This document shows, in pieces, positions 20,369 to 29,733 of a DNA stretch of 64,000 nucleotides (its first letter is position 1; every line of letters begins with the position of its first letter). Both the position numbers and the translations under genes were made by a program. The DNA comes from G963676095 sp963676095. Its GTDB lineage: Bacteria; Bacteroidota; Bacteroidia; Bacteroidales; Prolixibacteraceae. The stretch lies in assembly GCA_963676095.1 (NCBI GenBank), contig OY781040.1:3410001-3474000 (forward strand), written 5' to 3'. A model generated the notes under the pieces. It was given only the letters and a program-made list of their open reading frames with translations, had not been told where the DNA came from and did not search any database.

Positions 20369-21480
20369 TCGATTCTTACCGCTTCGATGGCTGATAATAA
20401 CGTTTTTGCCTTATTGTTTGTTTCTTCCCATTCCTCTTCGGGAACAGACCTGGACGTAATCCCTCCCCCTGAATAAAGGATATACTCTCCGGGAGTGATT
20501 TCCATGCAGCGCAAATTTACGAATAATCTGACCGAATTCCCGGGCGACCATGGTCCCATGTAACCGGTGTAGTAGCGGCGGTCATGTTTCTCGATTTTAC
20601 GGATAAACTGGTCGGCCTTGTTTTTGGGAAGGCCGCAAACAGCCGGGGTAGGATGAAGTTCGTTTACAAATTCACCTAACTTGCCGTCAATCTTTTTCGA
20701 AGAGAAGTGAAAACTTGTTTTCAGGTGGGCTACATTTCCGCTCTCAAGCGTTTCCGGGCCTTGTGTCGTATAAGGATAGATACCGAACCGGTAAAAGATA
20801 TCGAGCATGTAGCGTGAGACAAAGGCCTGTTCTTCTATTTCCTTGGTGAACCAGCTATAGTTCCCATCGTTCCTTTTGGCCTGGGTACCGGCAAGGGATA
20901 CGGTTTCCATGGTTTTTCCGTGAGATTGTAATAATACTTCCGGAGTAGCCCCCATCCATGTTCCGGCTTCCGGGAGGTTAACCAGGTACACAAAGCCATT
21001 CGGGGCCTTTTCCCTGAGCCCCATATAGAGACGGCCCAGCGATTCTCTTCCCCGTTCCCGGGAGATCAACCGGGATACAATAACTTTGGCCAGCCTGGTT
21101 TTTTTGATTTCAGCGACCGTTCTCTCTATATCGTTGAGGTATTCTTCCCTTGAAATAAAAAAATGACTGGCCTGCGTTTTTATCTTCTTCTCGGAAAAGG
21201 GTAACGCTTCAATATCAAAGGATGAGATATCATCATGATTTTTTAACAGGATCCCCGGTTTCATGAGAAACAACGGCGTTTCATTATTAATACGGAAAGG
21301 GGCAAAAACAAAGCCCTCCATCCCGTCCAGCTTTTGGTATTCCTGAATTTTGAATATGTCTTTCTCTTCACAGATAATCAGTGACGGGGATAATTCTCCC
21401 GGCATCGACCATGCCGCGAAGAACCTGTTTTTAGCTAATAATTTGTCCAGAAAAATACTGTAGTCGTTCCTGCTCGTCAT
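20365..21480 (-). CDS. menF: Isochorismate synthase MenF
   Basis: MenF isomerises chorismate to isochorismate, opening the pathway. The 371-residue protein is a chorismate-utilising enzyme: KVIVSRLISRERG, MGATPEVLLQ, VSLAGTQAKR, ELHPTPAVCGLPKNKA, RRYYTGYMGP and the metal-binding C-terminal EEWEETNNKA are all recognisable. It overlaps menD and the upstream thioesterase gene by four bases each. Confidence 0.94.
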   Translation of the reverse strand: MTSRNDYSIFLDKLLAKNRFFAAWSMPGELSPSLIICEEKDIFKIQEYQKLDGMEGFVFAPFRINNETPLFLMKPGILLKNHDDISSFDIEALPFSEKKIKTQASHFFISREEYLNDIERTVAEIKKTRLAKVIVSRLISRERGRESLGRLYMGLREKAPNGFVYLVNLPEAGTWMGATPEVLLQSHGKTMETVSLAGTQAKRNDGNYSWFTKEIEEQAFVSRYMLDIFYRFGIYPYTTQGPETLESGNVAHLKTSFHFSSKKIDGKLGEFVNELHPTPAVCGLPKNKADQFIRKIEKHDRRYYTGYMGPWSPGNSVRLFVNLRCMEITPGEYILYSGGGITSRSVPEEEWEETNNKAKTLLSAIEAVRIE

Positions 21481-21908
21481 TCTTTTTTTACAATCATGTT
21501 CATGACACGGACGGTAGAGATCAGTCGCCCGGTTACATCTTTTATATCAACATTCCAGATGTGAGTTCGTTTTCCTCGATGTAAAATTTTTGCTGTAGCA
21601 AGTGCATTTCCTTCCTTTAAGCTTCCGGTATGATTGGCGCTTACCTGGGCTCCCCGTATGTCGAATTTCTTAAGGTCGATCAGTAACATACTTCCCAATC
21701 CGGCGATTGTTTCAGCCATGGCCAGGTTCGACCCGCCATGCAACATGCCGCCGGGACGTGCCGTTTGCGGGCATACGGGCATACTCGCCAGGACTTCGCC
21801 TTCAGCAATTTTTTCGATTTTAATATGCAGATTGCCGATCAGACTGTCCGATAAAGCGCTGTTTATCATCTCGACAGGAGTGTTGAGACTCAAAAAACTA
21901 ATATCCAT
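21477..21908 (-). CDS. Hotdog-fold thioesterase, probable DHNA-CoA thioesterase (MenI-like)
   Basis: A 143-residue PaaI-type hotdog thioesterase. The motif PGGMLHGGSNLAMAETIAGLGS carries the HGG turn and the helix with the catalytic acidic residue (Glu in AMAETIA) of the family. As the first gene of the menaquinone operon, overlapping menF by four bases, it most likely hydrolyses 1,4-dihydroxy-2-naphthoyl-CoA, the step between MenB and MenA. The substrate is inferred from position; the family as a whole is broad. Confidence 0.8.
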   Translation of the reverse strand: MDISFLSLNTPVEMINSALSDSLIGNLHIKIEKIAEGEVLASMPVCPQTARPGGMLHGGSNLAMAETIAGLGSMLLIDLKKFDIRGAQVSANHTGSLKEGNALATAKILHRGKRTHIWNVDIKDVTGRLISTVRVMNMIVKKE

Positions 21909-22038
21909 GATGTATAACCAAATTAAATAAAAGCCCTAAAATAATGCTAAGTTTTTAATTTAAGGAAATACCGAACCTCATAATTGGTCACCAGATACAC
22001 GTAACTTCACATTCCTGCTTAAAGAAAGGGTTGAAACA

Positions 22039-22068
22039 GTTAACCCGGGATGACGTTCCCGGGTTAAC
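22039..22068 (-). terminator. Perfect 12-bp hairpin downstream of the GH36 gene
   Basis: GTTAACCCGGGA and its exact reverse complement enclose a six-base loop (TGACGT). It lies 100 bases past the stop of the GH36 gene and 130 bases before the start of the menaquinone operon on the minus strand. No clean T-tract follows on the minus strand, so termination is probable but not certain; on the plus strand a T-rich run follows. Confidence 0.55.
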
Positions 22069-22168
22069 GCTGGCGATATTTTTTCTTTTCGATTATTATC
22101 TGCCTGCTCTTGAACCGGCATACAAGAAAATTTTATCTGGTATACCTTTTCCTCACATTCCCAAGCCT

Positions 22169-24286
22169 TTAGGCATCCATGTCGTGTTTTTTCAAGTACT
22201 TGGACATTTGTACCCCGCTGATGGAAAGGTCTTCCGGTGTATTGTCTTCATTCAGGGTAAGGTACAGCAACTTCGAGTCATGCTTTTCCAGCGTGACGGA
22301 GAATGAGCCGAGTTCGCCCAGCTTTATGCTTTGTCCGACCGGGTCCCACTGATATGCCCAGCATTTTTCTTCCCCATTCAGGTCCTGCATGTCGAATTTT
22401 TCCTGTACCTGTTCGTCCGTGTCGTTTACAAAAAGTACTCCCCATGCTTTTGGCGATTTATACCTTCTGACGGCGACCCTGCATTTTTTATTTGTTCCCC
22501 AGTATGGAAGGTCGGCACTTTGAGGCCTGTCCTGTGGTTGCATGAAACGCCAGAAGTCGAGCTGTTCTTTCGAAAGTGTGGAAAACCGGTCTGAGGTATG
22601 AACAACACCCCCGAGGATACCATCCCACATATCGATGGTTTTCTTTTCAGTTTCGGTTAACTGATTATTGACATTACGGATATAAATGACATCCGGGTCG
22701 TTTTGCCAGAACACATTGTTAAAATATTGACAGTTGTAGGTCTCCTGGAACATGTTGCTTACTCCTTCAGTTGTCCAGGCGCTTTCCACGTCGTTTGAAA
22801 CGCGCATGCCATCGACAAAACCGATAAGTGGTGCGTATGGCGAAATACTTGCAAGCCAGTAGCTGCCAGCCCCAATCTCTTCCCTGATGATATTCAGGAT
22901 ATCAACCAATATCTGTACCGATGTCTTGTCTTTATCGTATCGTTTGATGTTGGTACTGTCCTTTAATCCCCAGTCCAGAAAGTCCGTTTTGAAGAAAGTA
23001 TAGCCCATTTTCCGGAAAGTCCGGAATACTTTTGAAATATATCGCTGTACGTCGGGATGACTGCCGTCAAGGGCATAATGGTTCCCTTCAGGAGTTTGCC
23101 ATTCAGGGACAGGCTTGCCGTCCAGGTCCTTGATCAGCCAGTTGGGATGGTTCCTGAACAACCGGCTTTTCTCATCGACCATGAAGGGAGCTACCCATAT
23201 TCCTGCCCGGTATCCCCGCTGGAATATTTCGCGCGCCGCATCTTCCATGGTCCGGGGCCAGTTGTCGTTGGTGTCAAGCCAATCGCCGTGGACACAGTAG
23301 CAGTCGTCGATCTGTACGGTTTGAATCGGGATTTTCGGTTCTGTTTTATCCAGAGTTGCCAGTTGCTCTTTCAGTTTTTCGAACGAAAAATCTTTCTTGT
23401 ATTCGTACCAGGAGGACCAGTGATAACTCGTTTTTGTATCCTTCCTGGCGACCATGTTTTCCGAGATATTCCAGGCAATATGCTGAAGGGTATCGTAAGG
23501 TTTGTTCCCAAGAATGACGTATATATCAGGAAGCTTGATGAAATCGTCCTTTAACGGGATGTTTTCCATCACAAAGCCCGTCTCGAAGAAAAGGTCCTCC
23601 TTGTCCGGGAACCGGTCCAGCAATCCTTTCCGGTGAGGATGGTTGTAGATCGTGCTTTTTTGTATGAAATCATAATGGTCATAGGCGCTGAATGCCAGGG
23701 TCTCATCTTTCTCAGACAGTAGCGCTGTCGTCAGGTAAGAATCATATGCCCATGCCTGTTCGCCTGATGTGTTTCCCCACTCCCGGGCAGACTGACGGGG
23801 TACATCGAACAATCCTGATTGCCCTCCAAAACCAAGGCCCTGTTTAAAATACCGGTTTACGCCTTCGATCCGGGCTTCTCCCAGAGGACAGAACCAAAAA
23901 GGTGCCCTCGATATACTGCTCAATTCGGCCCCGATGGAAACAGACCCGTTGTTTATCTTCAGGTCGAGCATAACAAATCCCCGGTCGAGTTCATAAATAA
24001 TACGCTTACCTTTTGGGGAATCGCCCATGAATGTATTCCGGACGAAAATACTTTGCCCGTCGATGGTCGGACGACAGTTGCGCAGGCGTATGTTGCCTGC
24101 TATCAGGTCGAAGGTCCCATCGCTGTGCAAAATCCATTCCGGACTACCAATTTTGAACCTGTCCGCATCCGGAGTATCCGGAAATCCAGGTGTTCCGGCA
24201 TACGAAGAAATGGGCAGCAAGGTACTGCCTAATCCTGCAGCCATTAATTTCAAAAAATTTCTTCTCTCGATTTGGTTTGGAGCCAT
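22169..24286 (-). CDS. Secreted GH36-family alpha-galactosidase-like enzyme
   Basis: A 705-residue exported glycoside hydrolase. Residues 1-30 form a twin-arginine-type signal (ERRNFLKLMAAGLGS), so it is probably exported folded to the periplasm. The barrel contains IQTVQIDDCYCVHGDW (about 321-336), GIWVAPFMVDEKSR (362-375), FFKTDFLDWG with the expected nucleophile Asp435, and MRVSNDVESAW with the expected acid/base Asp499. This pattern fits clan GH-D, family GH36 (alpha-galactosidases, raffinose synthase relatives). The N-terminal half is the usual beta-sandwich. The exact substrate is open. A perfect promoter precedes it, so it is its own transcription unit, ended by the hairpin at 22039. 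Confidence 0.85.
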   Translation of the reverse strand: MAPNQIERRNFLKLMAAGLGSTLLPISSYAGTPGFPDTPDADRFKIGSPEWILHSDGTFDLIAGNIRLRNCRPTIDGQSIFVRNTFMGDSPKGKRIIYELDRGFVMLDLKINNGSVSIGAELSSISRAPFWFCPLGEARIEGVNRYFKQGLGFGGQSGLFDVPRQSAREWGNTSGEQAWAYDSYLTTALLSEKDETLAFSAYDHYDFIQKSTIYNHPHRKGLLDRFPDKEDLFFETGFVMENIPLKDDFIKLPDIYVILGNKPYDTLQHIAWNISENMVARKDTKTSYHWSSWYEYKKDFSFEKLKEQLATLDKTEPKIPIQTVQIDDCYCVHGDWLDTNDNWPRTMEDAAREIFQRGYRAGIWVAPFMVDEKSRLFRNHPNWLIKDLDGKPVPEWQTPEGNHYALDGSHPDVQRYISKVFRTFRKMGYTFFKTDFLDWGLKDSTNIKRYDKDKTSVQILVDILNIIREEIGAGSYWLASISPYAPLIGFVDGMRVSNDVESAWTTEGVSNMFQETYNCQYFNNVFWQNDPDVIYIRNVNNQLTETEKKTIDMWDGILGGVVHTSDRFSTLSKEQLDFWRFMQPQDRPQSADLPYWGTNKKCRVAVRRYKSPKAWGVLFVNDTDEQVQEKFDMQDLNGEEKCWAYQWDPVGQSIKLGELGSFSVTLEKHDSKLLYLTLNEDNTPEDLSISGVQMSKYLKKHDMDA

Positions 24287-24311
24287 TAGTTAGTAGCTGT
24301 TTAATTTACCG

Positions 24312-24342
24312 CAAATGTAAAGTTAACAACTTTTAACACAAA
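24312..24342 (-). promoter_or_regulatory. Bacteroidota promoter of the GH36 gene
   Basis: On the minus strand TTTG (24342-24339), a 19-base spacer and TACATTTG (24319-24312) match the consensus exactly. Transcription would begin near 24305, about 20 bases before the ATG at 24286. Confidence 0.75.
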
Positions 24343-24468
24343 CCGTTATAATTGCAAAAAAAGATCTTAACATCTCAATTGCGCTGTAAATGAATTATTT
24401 GCTGGGTTTTATGTTGTAAAAAAGGTAGTGTTTTTTTCTTTTTCCCGGATAAAAAACGTCTTAAAATC

Positions 24469-25755
24469 TCAGTTTAGCGCCTTGCTCAAAGTTCTCATCA
24501 CCTCTTTTTTCATGTTTTCTGGAAGCGACGATATCCTGGTTTTATGACATCCTCCCGGATTTACTATTTTCAGGTTATTCCTTTTTGACCGGACACTGGC
24601 CGCACTGGCAGACCACGGATCGTTTTCACCGTAAATCAGGATTACATTCGTAGCTTCCTTTTCCAAAAAGTTTTTTACCAGCATTGAGGTCCGGCCATCA
24701 TACGGGACAGGTGTTTTTCCGGGAGCCATAAACCTGTTCAGATATCCTTTGGCTGTTTTAATGGATAAAAGTCCCTCGAAGGGTTTTGTATCGTATCCGT
24801 AATACCCTAATTCATGAGCGGCCTGGTAAAAGAAGGGAACATAAATGGCCCTGCCTTCATAGGAAAAATAGTCCGGAGAACTGATTTTTATCAGGTGGTT
24901 AAAGAGAATACTGTCTGAAGCTGTTATTACGGGTATTTCCTTGCAGGAACTTCCCCATTGCCAAAAGGCATATGAATATTCCAGTACCGTAAAGTCGAGC
25001 ACTTCATCCATGCTGATCGGGAAGGTGAATTTTTTTGACGAACAATAATCCTTAAGCAAAGGGATCATGGAAGGGCGTCTTTTGAGAATTTCTTTTTGAA
25101 AAGATCTTATCCTTTCGCGACAACCGGCTGTCCCGACATGTTCCAGAAACGGTTCGTGACGTCCGTCTTCCACTCCGAAATTCAAAGGGGCTACATAGGC
25201 TACTGTGGCGTCTACATCATTGGGGAAAAATGCCCGGAAGGCCAAGGCTGTCTGACCTCCTTTACTGATACCCGTGCTGATCCACTTCCCTGTAAAATAC
25301 TTTTTAAAAAGCCGGACAATATGATGGTGATCGTTGGCGGCATTTTCGACAGTAAGATACTGCCAGTCGATCGGTTCCGGCACCGACTTTCCGAAATAAC
25401 GGTGTTCAACACAAATCTGGTTGGCATTTAACATCGGACATAATTCATTAATAGATTGGGCTTTCTCCATATAACTGGCGGCATAGCCTTCGGTGATAAA
25501 AACAACCGGCTTGCCGGGAGACTTATCTGAAACGAAAACGCGCTGCAAAAAATATCCCTTGGTCGTATCCTTGTAATCCAGGAGCTGCCTGATCATGATC
25601 TCGTAAGTGTTATTGAAGAACGAGTTCCCCTGGATTCTTTTAATGTCGGTAATTTCCGGACAGGACTTCAAAAATTGTATCAGGTCCTGACCTTCACCCC
25701 GGATAACTAAAAATATCAGGAACAATACCAGTAACAGTCGTTTTATTTTTTGCAT
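24469..25755 (-). CDS. Secreted S37/S28-type serine peptidase
   Basis: A 428-residue alpha/beta-hydrolase peptidase with a cleavable signal peptide (LLLVLFLIFLVIRGEGQ). The nucleophile elbow is STGISKGGQTA with Ser164; Asp379 (IYGENDPWSA) and His404 (NPGGCHKTRI) complete the probable triad. The GxSKGG form resembles family S37 (Xaa-Xaa-Pro tripeptidyl aminopeptidases) more than S28, although Bacteroidota homologues are often labelled S28. Both families favour proline. It lies 55 bases after the M24 aminopeptidase and is probably on the same transcript. Together with that gene and the HypD-type enzyme it suggests use of proline-rich peptides. Confidence 0.75.
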   Translation of the reverse strand: MQKIKRLLLVLFLIFLVIRGEGQDLIQFLKSCPEITDIKRIQGNSFFNNTYEIMIRQLLDYKDTTKGYFLQRVFVSDKSPGKPVVFITEGYAASYMEKAQSINELCPMLNANQICVEHRYFGKSVPEPIDWQYLTVENAANDHHHIVRLFKKYFTGKWISTGISKGGQTALAFRAFFPNDVDATVAYVAPLNFGVEDGRHEPFLEHVGTAGCRERIRSFQKEILKRRPSMIPLLKDYCSSKKFTFPISMDEVLDFTVLEYSYAFWQWGSSCKEIPVITASDSILFNHLIKISSPDYFSYEGRAIYVPFFYQAAHELGYYGYDTKPFEGLLSIKTAKGYLNRFMAPGKTPVPYDGRTSMLVKNFLEKEATNVILIYGENDPWSASAASVRSKRNNLKIVNPGGCHKTRISSLPENMKKEVMRTLSKALN

Positions 25756-25810
25756 TAAATCTGAATTTTTATATGAATAATAAACGGGAAAGCCGGTAAC
25801 CCCTGATCAA

Positions 25811-27202
25811 TTATAAATTTCTGATCGTCTCCACCTCTTCGATTGTTTTGGGTTTGGCCTTCCCCAGTCTTTTGACCCCGGTTTCGGTTACCGCGAAGTT
25901 TTCTTCATTGCGGATACCTCCAAATTTTTCGAATTTGATGACTTTTTCCCAGTTAATAAACCCGCTGAACTTGTTTTGTGTGTGCCAGAGATGGATTAGT
26001 TCGGGAATAAAATAAATACCCGGCTCGATCGTGAAGACATGTCCCGGTTTAAGCGGTTTTGCAAACCGGAGTGATTTAAGTCCGAACTGGGTGCTTTTGG
26101 GTGCACCGTCATAGCCGACCCATGTTTCCCCGAGGTTCTCCATATCATGAACGTCAAGTCCCATCATATGCCCGGTCCCGCAAGGAAAGAACAGTGCATG
26201 TACGCCCAGTTCCAGCGCCTCTTCGGTATCCCCTTTCAGGAATCCCATGCTTTTCATCGAATCGATAATCGAGCGGCATGCTGCTTTATGTACTTCCATG
26301 AACGGTATACCGGGGGCGATTGTTTGTATGGCTGTTTCATGAGCGAGCAGGCAAGCCTGGTAAATATCTTTTTGTTCGGAGGTAAACTTTGGGTCAACAG
26401 GAAATGTACTCGAAAGGTCGCCATTGTAATGCATCCCGTTTTCGGCCCCGGCATCAACAAGGAAAAGGTCCCCGCTTTTCGCGGTATTTCCGTGATAATG
26501 ATTGTGAAGGGTTTGTCCGTTTATGGTTGCAATGATCGGAAAGCCGATATCGCCTCCTGCGGCAAGAGCTGTTTCATGTATTTTTGCTGCTACCTGGGCT
26601 TCGGTTATTCCTGGCCTGAGAAATTTCATTGCAGCCACGTGCATGTCAGTGGAAATATTTACCGCCTGTTCCAATTGGGCGATTTCTTCTGCCGATTTAA
26701 TTTCCCGTTGCCTCACAATTGCCCTGATTAAAGGGACAGATGCTTTCTCCCGGAGTTCAGTTATTTTGAGCTGAAGAAGATGGGCAAGCCGGATCTTGTT
26801 TTCAGGACGGTACGGTGGCAGAAAGTGGATTGTCCTCCCCTCTTTTTGTGCCCGGTCAATCAGGATCGCCAGTTTTCCGGGAGATTTTACTTTTAAAATC
26901 CCTGCTTTTTCAGCCCTCTGTTTCAGGGACGGCTGAGGTCCCATCCAAACAATATCATCAATAGAATAATTATCCCCAAAAATGATTTCTTCTTGGTTGT
27001 CAATATCAATCAGGGCATTCAATCCCGGAAAATCAATTCCAAAATAGTATAGAAAAGTGCTATCCTGTCTGAACGGATAGGTATTATCTGCATAATTCAT
27101 CGGAGATTCTTCATTTCCTGTCAGAAGAATAACCCCTGATTGCAGTTCCCGGGCCAGTTCCGCGCGTCTGCTGATATAAATATCCGGATGAAACATGAGC
27201 AT
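25811..27202 (-). CDS. Aminopeptidase P family metallopeptidase (M24B, Xaa-Pro aminopeptidase)
   Basis: An M24 peptidase that removes N-terminal residues preceding proline. The N-terminal AMP_N-like domain begins FHPDIYISRRAELARELQSG. The five dinuclear-metal ligands are visible: Asp in FLVDAGAENG, Asp in GDLSSTF, His in CGTGHMMGLDVHD, Glu in FTIEPGIYF and Glu in GGIRNEENFAV. The start is placed at 27202 (MLMFHPDIYI) or six bases later at 27196. The open frame reaches 27253, but those extra residues would begin inside the promoter region. It has its own consensus promoter and lies 130 bases downstream of the glycyl radical enzyme. Confidence 0.88.
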   Translation of the reverse strand: MLMFHPDIYISRRAELARELQSGVILLTGNEESPMNYADNTYPFRQDSTFLYYFGIDFPGLNALIDIDNQEEIIFGDNYSIDDIVWMGPQPSLKQRAEKAGILKVKSPGKLAILIDRAQKEGRTIHFLPPYRPENKIRLAHLLQLKITELREKASVPLIRAIVRQREIKSAEEIAQLEQAVNISTDMHVAAMKFLRPGITEAQVAAKIHETALAAGGDIGFPIIATINGQTLHNHYHGNTAKSGDLFLVDAGAENGMHYNGDLSSTFPVDPKFTSEQKDIYQACLLAHETAIQTIAPGIPFMEVHKAACRSIIDSMKSMGFLKGDTEEALELGVHALFFPCGTGHMMGLDVHDMENLGETWVGYDGAPKSTQFGLKSLRFAKPLKPGHVFTIEPGIYFIPELIHLWHTQNKFSGFINWEKVIKFEKFGGIRNEENFAVTETGVKRLGKAKPKTIEEVETIRNL

Positions 27203-27250
27203 TAATTTTAATAAAATTGATATTTTGGTATTATGTCCCGGTCTTGTCCC

Positions 27251-27281
27251 CAAATGTAATCATCAACATTAGCAGGACAAA
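27251..27281 (-). promoter_or_regulatory. Bacteroidota promoter of the aminopeptidase-S37 unit
   Basis: On the minus strand TTTG (27281-27278), a 19-base spacer and TACATTTG (27258-27251) match the consensus exactly. The predicted start of transcription near 27244 leaves a leader of about 40 bases and supports the start codon at 27202 rather than the longer open frame. Confidence 0.75.
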
Positions 27282-27332
27282 ACCGGACATTCAAAGATAC
27301 TGTTATTCCGGGATGAACAGAAATGTCCTGTT

Positions 27333-29696
27333 CTAAAAACTTTCGTGTTCTGTTCTTTTGATGATCTCGTTTTGAAGGTCTTCCCCGAGATCGTTAAAAT
27401 AATCGCTGTATCCGGCAACGCGGACAATCAGGTCCCTGTAGTTTTCCGGATGTTTCTGGGCGTCGCGTAATGTTTCTGCATCGACCACATTGAACTGGAT
27501 ATGATGGCCGTCCATTCTGAAATAGCTGCGTACCAGTCCTGAAACTTTCCGGATCGCCGAGTCATCTTCAAAGAAAGAAGGCGCAAATTTCTGGTTCAGA
27601 AGTGTGCCCCCGGTACGAAGATGGTCAATTTTTGCGGCCGATTTAACGACAGAGGTGGGCCCGTTATGGTCAGCCCCCTGGACCGGGGATATTCCTTCCG
27701 ATACCGGGGCTTTTGCCATCCTTCCGTCGGCGCTTGCCTGCATCACGCTGCCGAAGTAAACATGGCAGGTGGTTGGCAGAAGGTCTATCCGGTAGTCAGC
27801 CCCGCGAGGGCTTTTCCTGCCGTTTACGGCTTTGTAATAAATTTCGAAGACATCGCGCAGCTGATCGTCTGCATGGTCGTCATCATTGCCGTATTTGGGC
27901 GTTTTGTATACCAACCGGTAGTGAAGGTCCTCCTGACCGTTAAAGTTATTGCCGAGAGCCGAGAGCAGTTCGGTCATGCTGCAATCTTTTTCTTCGAAAA
28001 CATGCTGGCGGATGGCTGTCAGGCTATCTGTCACCGTCCCCATTCCGACCCCCTGGATGTAGCTTGTGTTATACCGCGCACCGCCGCAGATGTAATCGGT
28101 GCCGTTGGCTACACAATCGTCTATGATTAGCGAAAGAAAAGGTGTTGGAATGTTGGCAGCAAAAATTTTCTCGATAACGTTGCTGCCTTCGACTTTAATA
28201 TCAGCAAAGTGGTTGACCTGTTTTTCGAAGGCTTTCATCAGATCGTCCATACTATGGAAATCTTCAGGGATCCCCGTTTTAGCCCCGATCTGTTTTTTTG
28301 TAAGAGGGTCGAAGCCGTCATGAAGGGTTATCTCGAGTATTTTGGGCAAATTGAAATAACCTGTCAGGATATAGCTTTCGGTACCGAAAGCCCCGCTTTC
28401 GACACAACCGCTGGCACCGCCGTTACGGGCGTCGACAATGTCTTTCCCCTGTCTTGTCAGCTCCTGGATAATGGCGTCCGTGTTAAAGATAGAAGGCTGG
28501 CCGAATCCGGTTTTTACAATTTTGATGGCGCGGTCGATGAAGCTGTCCGGGTTCTTCTTGCTTAGCTGGACCATCGAGCTGGGCTGGAGTAACCTCATTT
28601 CTTCGATGACATCGAGAATGATATACGAAAGTTCGTTCACGGCATCAGAGCCATCGGGTTTTACGCCTCCCAGGTTGATCAGGGCAAAATCGGTGTATGT
28701 ATTACTTTCCAAAGCGGTGACCCCTACTTTTGGCGGGGCCGGATGGTTGTTAAATTTAACCCAGAAAGACTGTAAAATCTCGATGGCTTTTTCTTTTGTC
28801 AGGGAGCCGTCGGCAAGCCCTTTTTTATAAAACGGGTAAAGGTGCTGGTCGAGCCGGCCCGGGTTGAACGAGTCCCAGGGGTTTAACTCTGTAACGACCC
28901 CAAGGTGTACAAACCAATAATATTGAAGTGCCTCATGAAAAGTCCGGGGGGCATTGGCCGGTACGTTGCGGCAAATTCCCGCCATTTCCTTAAGTTCGGC
29001 TTTTCTTTTGGTATTTTTCTCTGCAGCAGCTAATTGGTCCAGCTTGTCGGCATGCCTGGCTGCGTAAATAATTAATGTCTCTGCCGCAATCTGCATGGCC
29101 TTTAGCTCTTCTCTCTTATCGTAGGCTTTCGGATCATGCAAAAAATCGAGCTTCTTCATGCTTTCGCGGATGTCCAGGATAATATCCAGCATCCCTTTGT
29201 GATAGATTTTATTCCCGGCAACTGTATGTCCGGGAGCCCTTTGTTCCATGAATTCCGTGAACATGCCGGCGTTATAGGCATCGTGCCATTCCTTGCTCAT
29301 GTTGTCCATGATACGGTCGCGGTTGGAGCGTCCTTTCCAGAACGGAATGATGATGTCCTCATAGGCATCGCGTGTTTCCCGGTCAACACGGAACCATACC
29401 TTTTCCCTACTGTTCAGGATGTCGAGGTCCTGCAGCGAATGAACATTAATCTCCGGGTAAGTGGGGGTTGCTTTGGGCGCAGGGCCCCGTTCCCCGACAA
29501 TCAGTTCATCGTCGTTAATGCAGATAAACTTGTTTTCCATGATGTACCTGAAGGCTTTTGCCCTCTGTACCGGAACAGAGTCGCCAAGGTCCATGTTGTT
29601 TTTGTAGAACCCGGTAACAAGCAGGGCTCTTTCGGCTGAAATCCTGTTAATGGCATTCAGACTTTGTTCTCTTAGTTTTTTTATTCGCGGGGTCAT
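27333..29696 (-). CDS. Glycyl radical enzyme, probable trans-4-hydroxy-L-proline dehydratase (HypD-like)
   Basis: A 787-residue glycyl radical enzyme. The thiyl cysteine is Cys431 with Glu433 (GGASGCVESG), the GCVE form of dehydratases rather than the paired cysteines of pyruvate formate-lyase. The glycyl radical site is Gly762 (VRVAGYSDYF). Residues reported for Clostridioides difficile HypD (F152, H160, D278, S334, F340, C434, E436, Y450, T645, G765, recalled from the published structure) all fall on identical residues here at a constant offset of minus three: F149, H157, D275, S331, F337, C431, E433, Y447, T642, G762. HypD dehydrates trans-4-hydroxy-L-proline to pyrroline-5-carboxylate. 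The enzyme needs anoxic conditions. The activase lies 37 bases upstream on the same strand. No proC is in the window. Confidence 0.8.
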   Translation of the reverse strand: MTPRIKKLREQSLNAINRISAERALLVTGFYKNNMDLGDSVPVQRAKAFRYIMENKFICINDDELIVGERGPAPKATPTYPEINVHSLQDLDILNSREKVWFRVDRETRDAYEDIIIPFWKGRSNRDRIMDNMSKEWHDAYNAGMFTEFMEQRAPGHTVAGNKIYHKGMLDIILDIRESMKKLDFLHDPKAYDKREELKAMQIAAETLIIYAARHADKLDQLAAAEKNTKRKAELKEMAGICRNVPANAPRTFHEALQYYWFVHLGVVTELNPWDSFNPGRLDQHLYPFYKKGLADGSLTKEKAIEILQSFWVKFNNHPAPPKVGVTALESNTYTDFALINLGGVKPDGSDAVNELSYIILDVIEEMRLLQPSSMVQLSKKNPDSFIDRAIKIVKTGFGQPSIFNTDAIIQELTRQGKDIVDARNGGASGCVESGAFGTESYILTGYFNLPKILEITLHDGFDPLTKKQIGAKTGIPEDFHSMDDLMKAFEKQVNHFADIKVEGSNVIEKIFAANIPTPFLSLIIDDCVANGTDYICGGARYNTSYIQGVGMGTVTDSLTAIRQHVFEEKDCSMTELLSALGNNFNGQEDLHYRLVYKTPKYGNDDDHADDQLRDVFEIYYKAVNGRKSPRGADYRIDLLPTTCHVYFGSVMQASADGRMAKAPVSEGISPVQGADHNGPTSVVKSAAKIDHLRTGGTLLNQKFAPSFFEDDSAIRKVSGLVRSYFRMDGHHIQFNVVDAETLRDAQKHPENYRDLIVRVAGYSDYFNDLGEDLQNEIIKRTEHESF

Positions 29697-29733
29697 TTGT
29701 TAAAGGTTAAAAGTTCAATTTAAGTGTTAAAGG

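Noticed and set aside
27203..27253. Longer start of the M24 aminopeptidase at 27253
   Set aside because: The extra codons lie within the predicted promoter's initiation region and the added sequence is unlike the family N-terminus.
27333..29696. Pyruvate formate-lyase
   Set aside because: Pyruvate formate-lyase has two adjacent catalytic cysteines. This enzyme has the single GCVE site of dehydratases and the HypD residue pattern.
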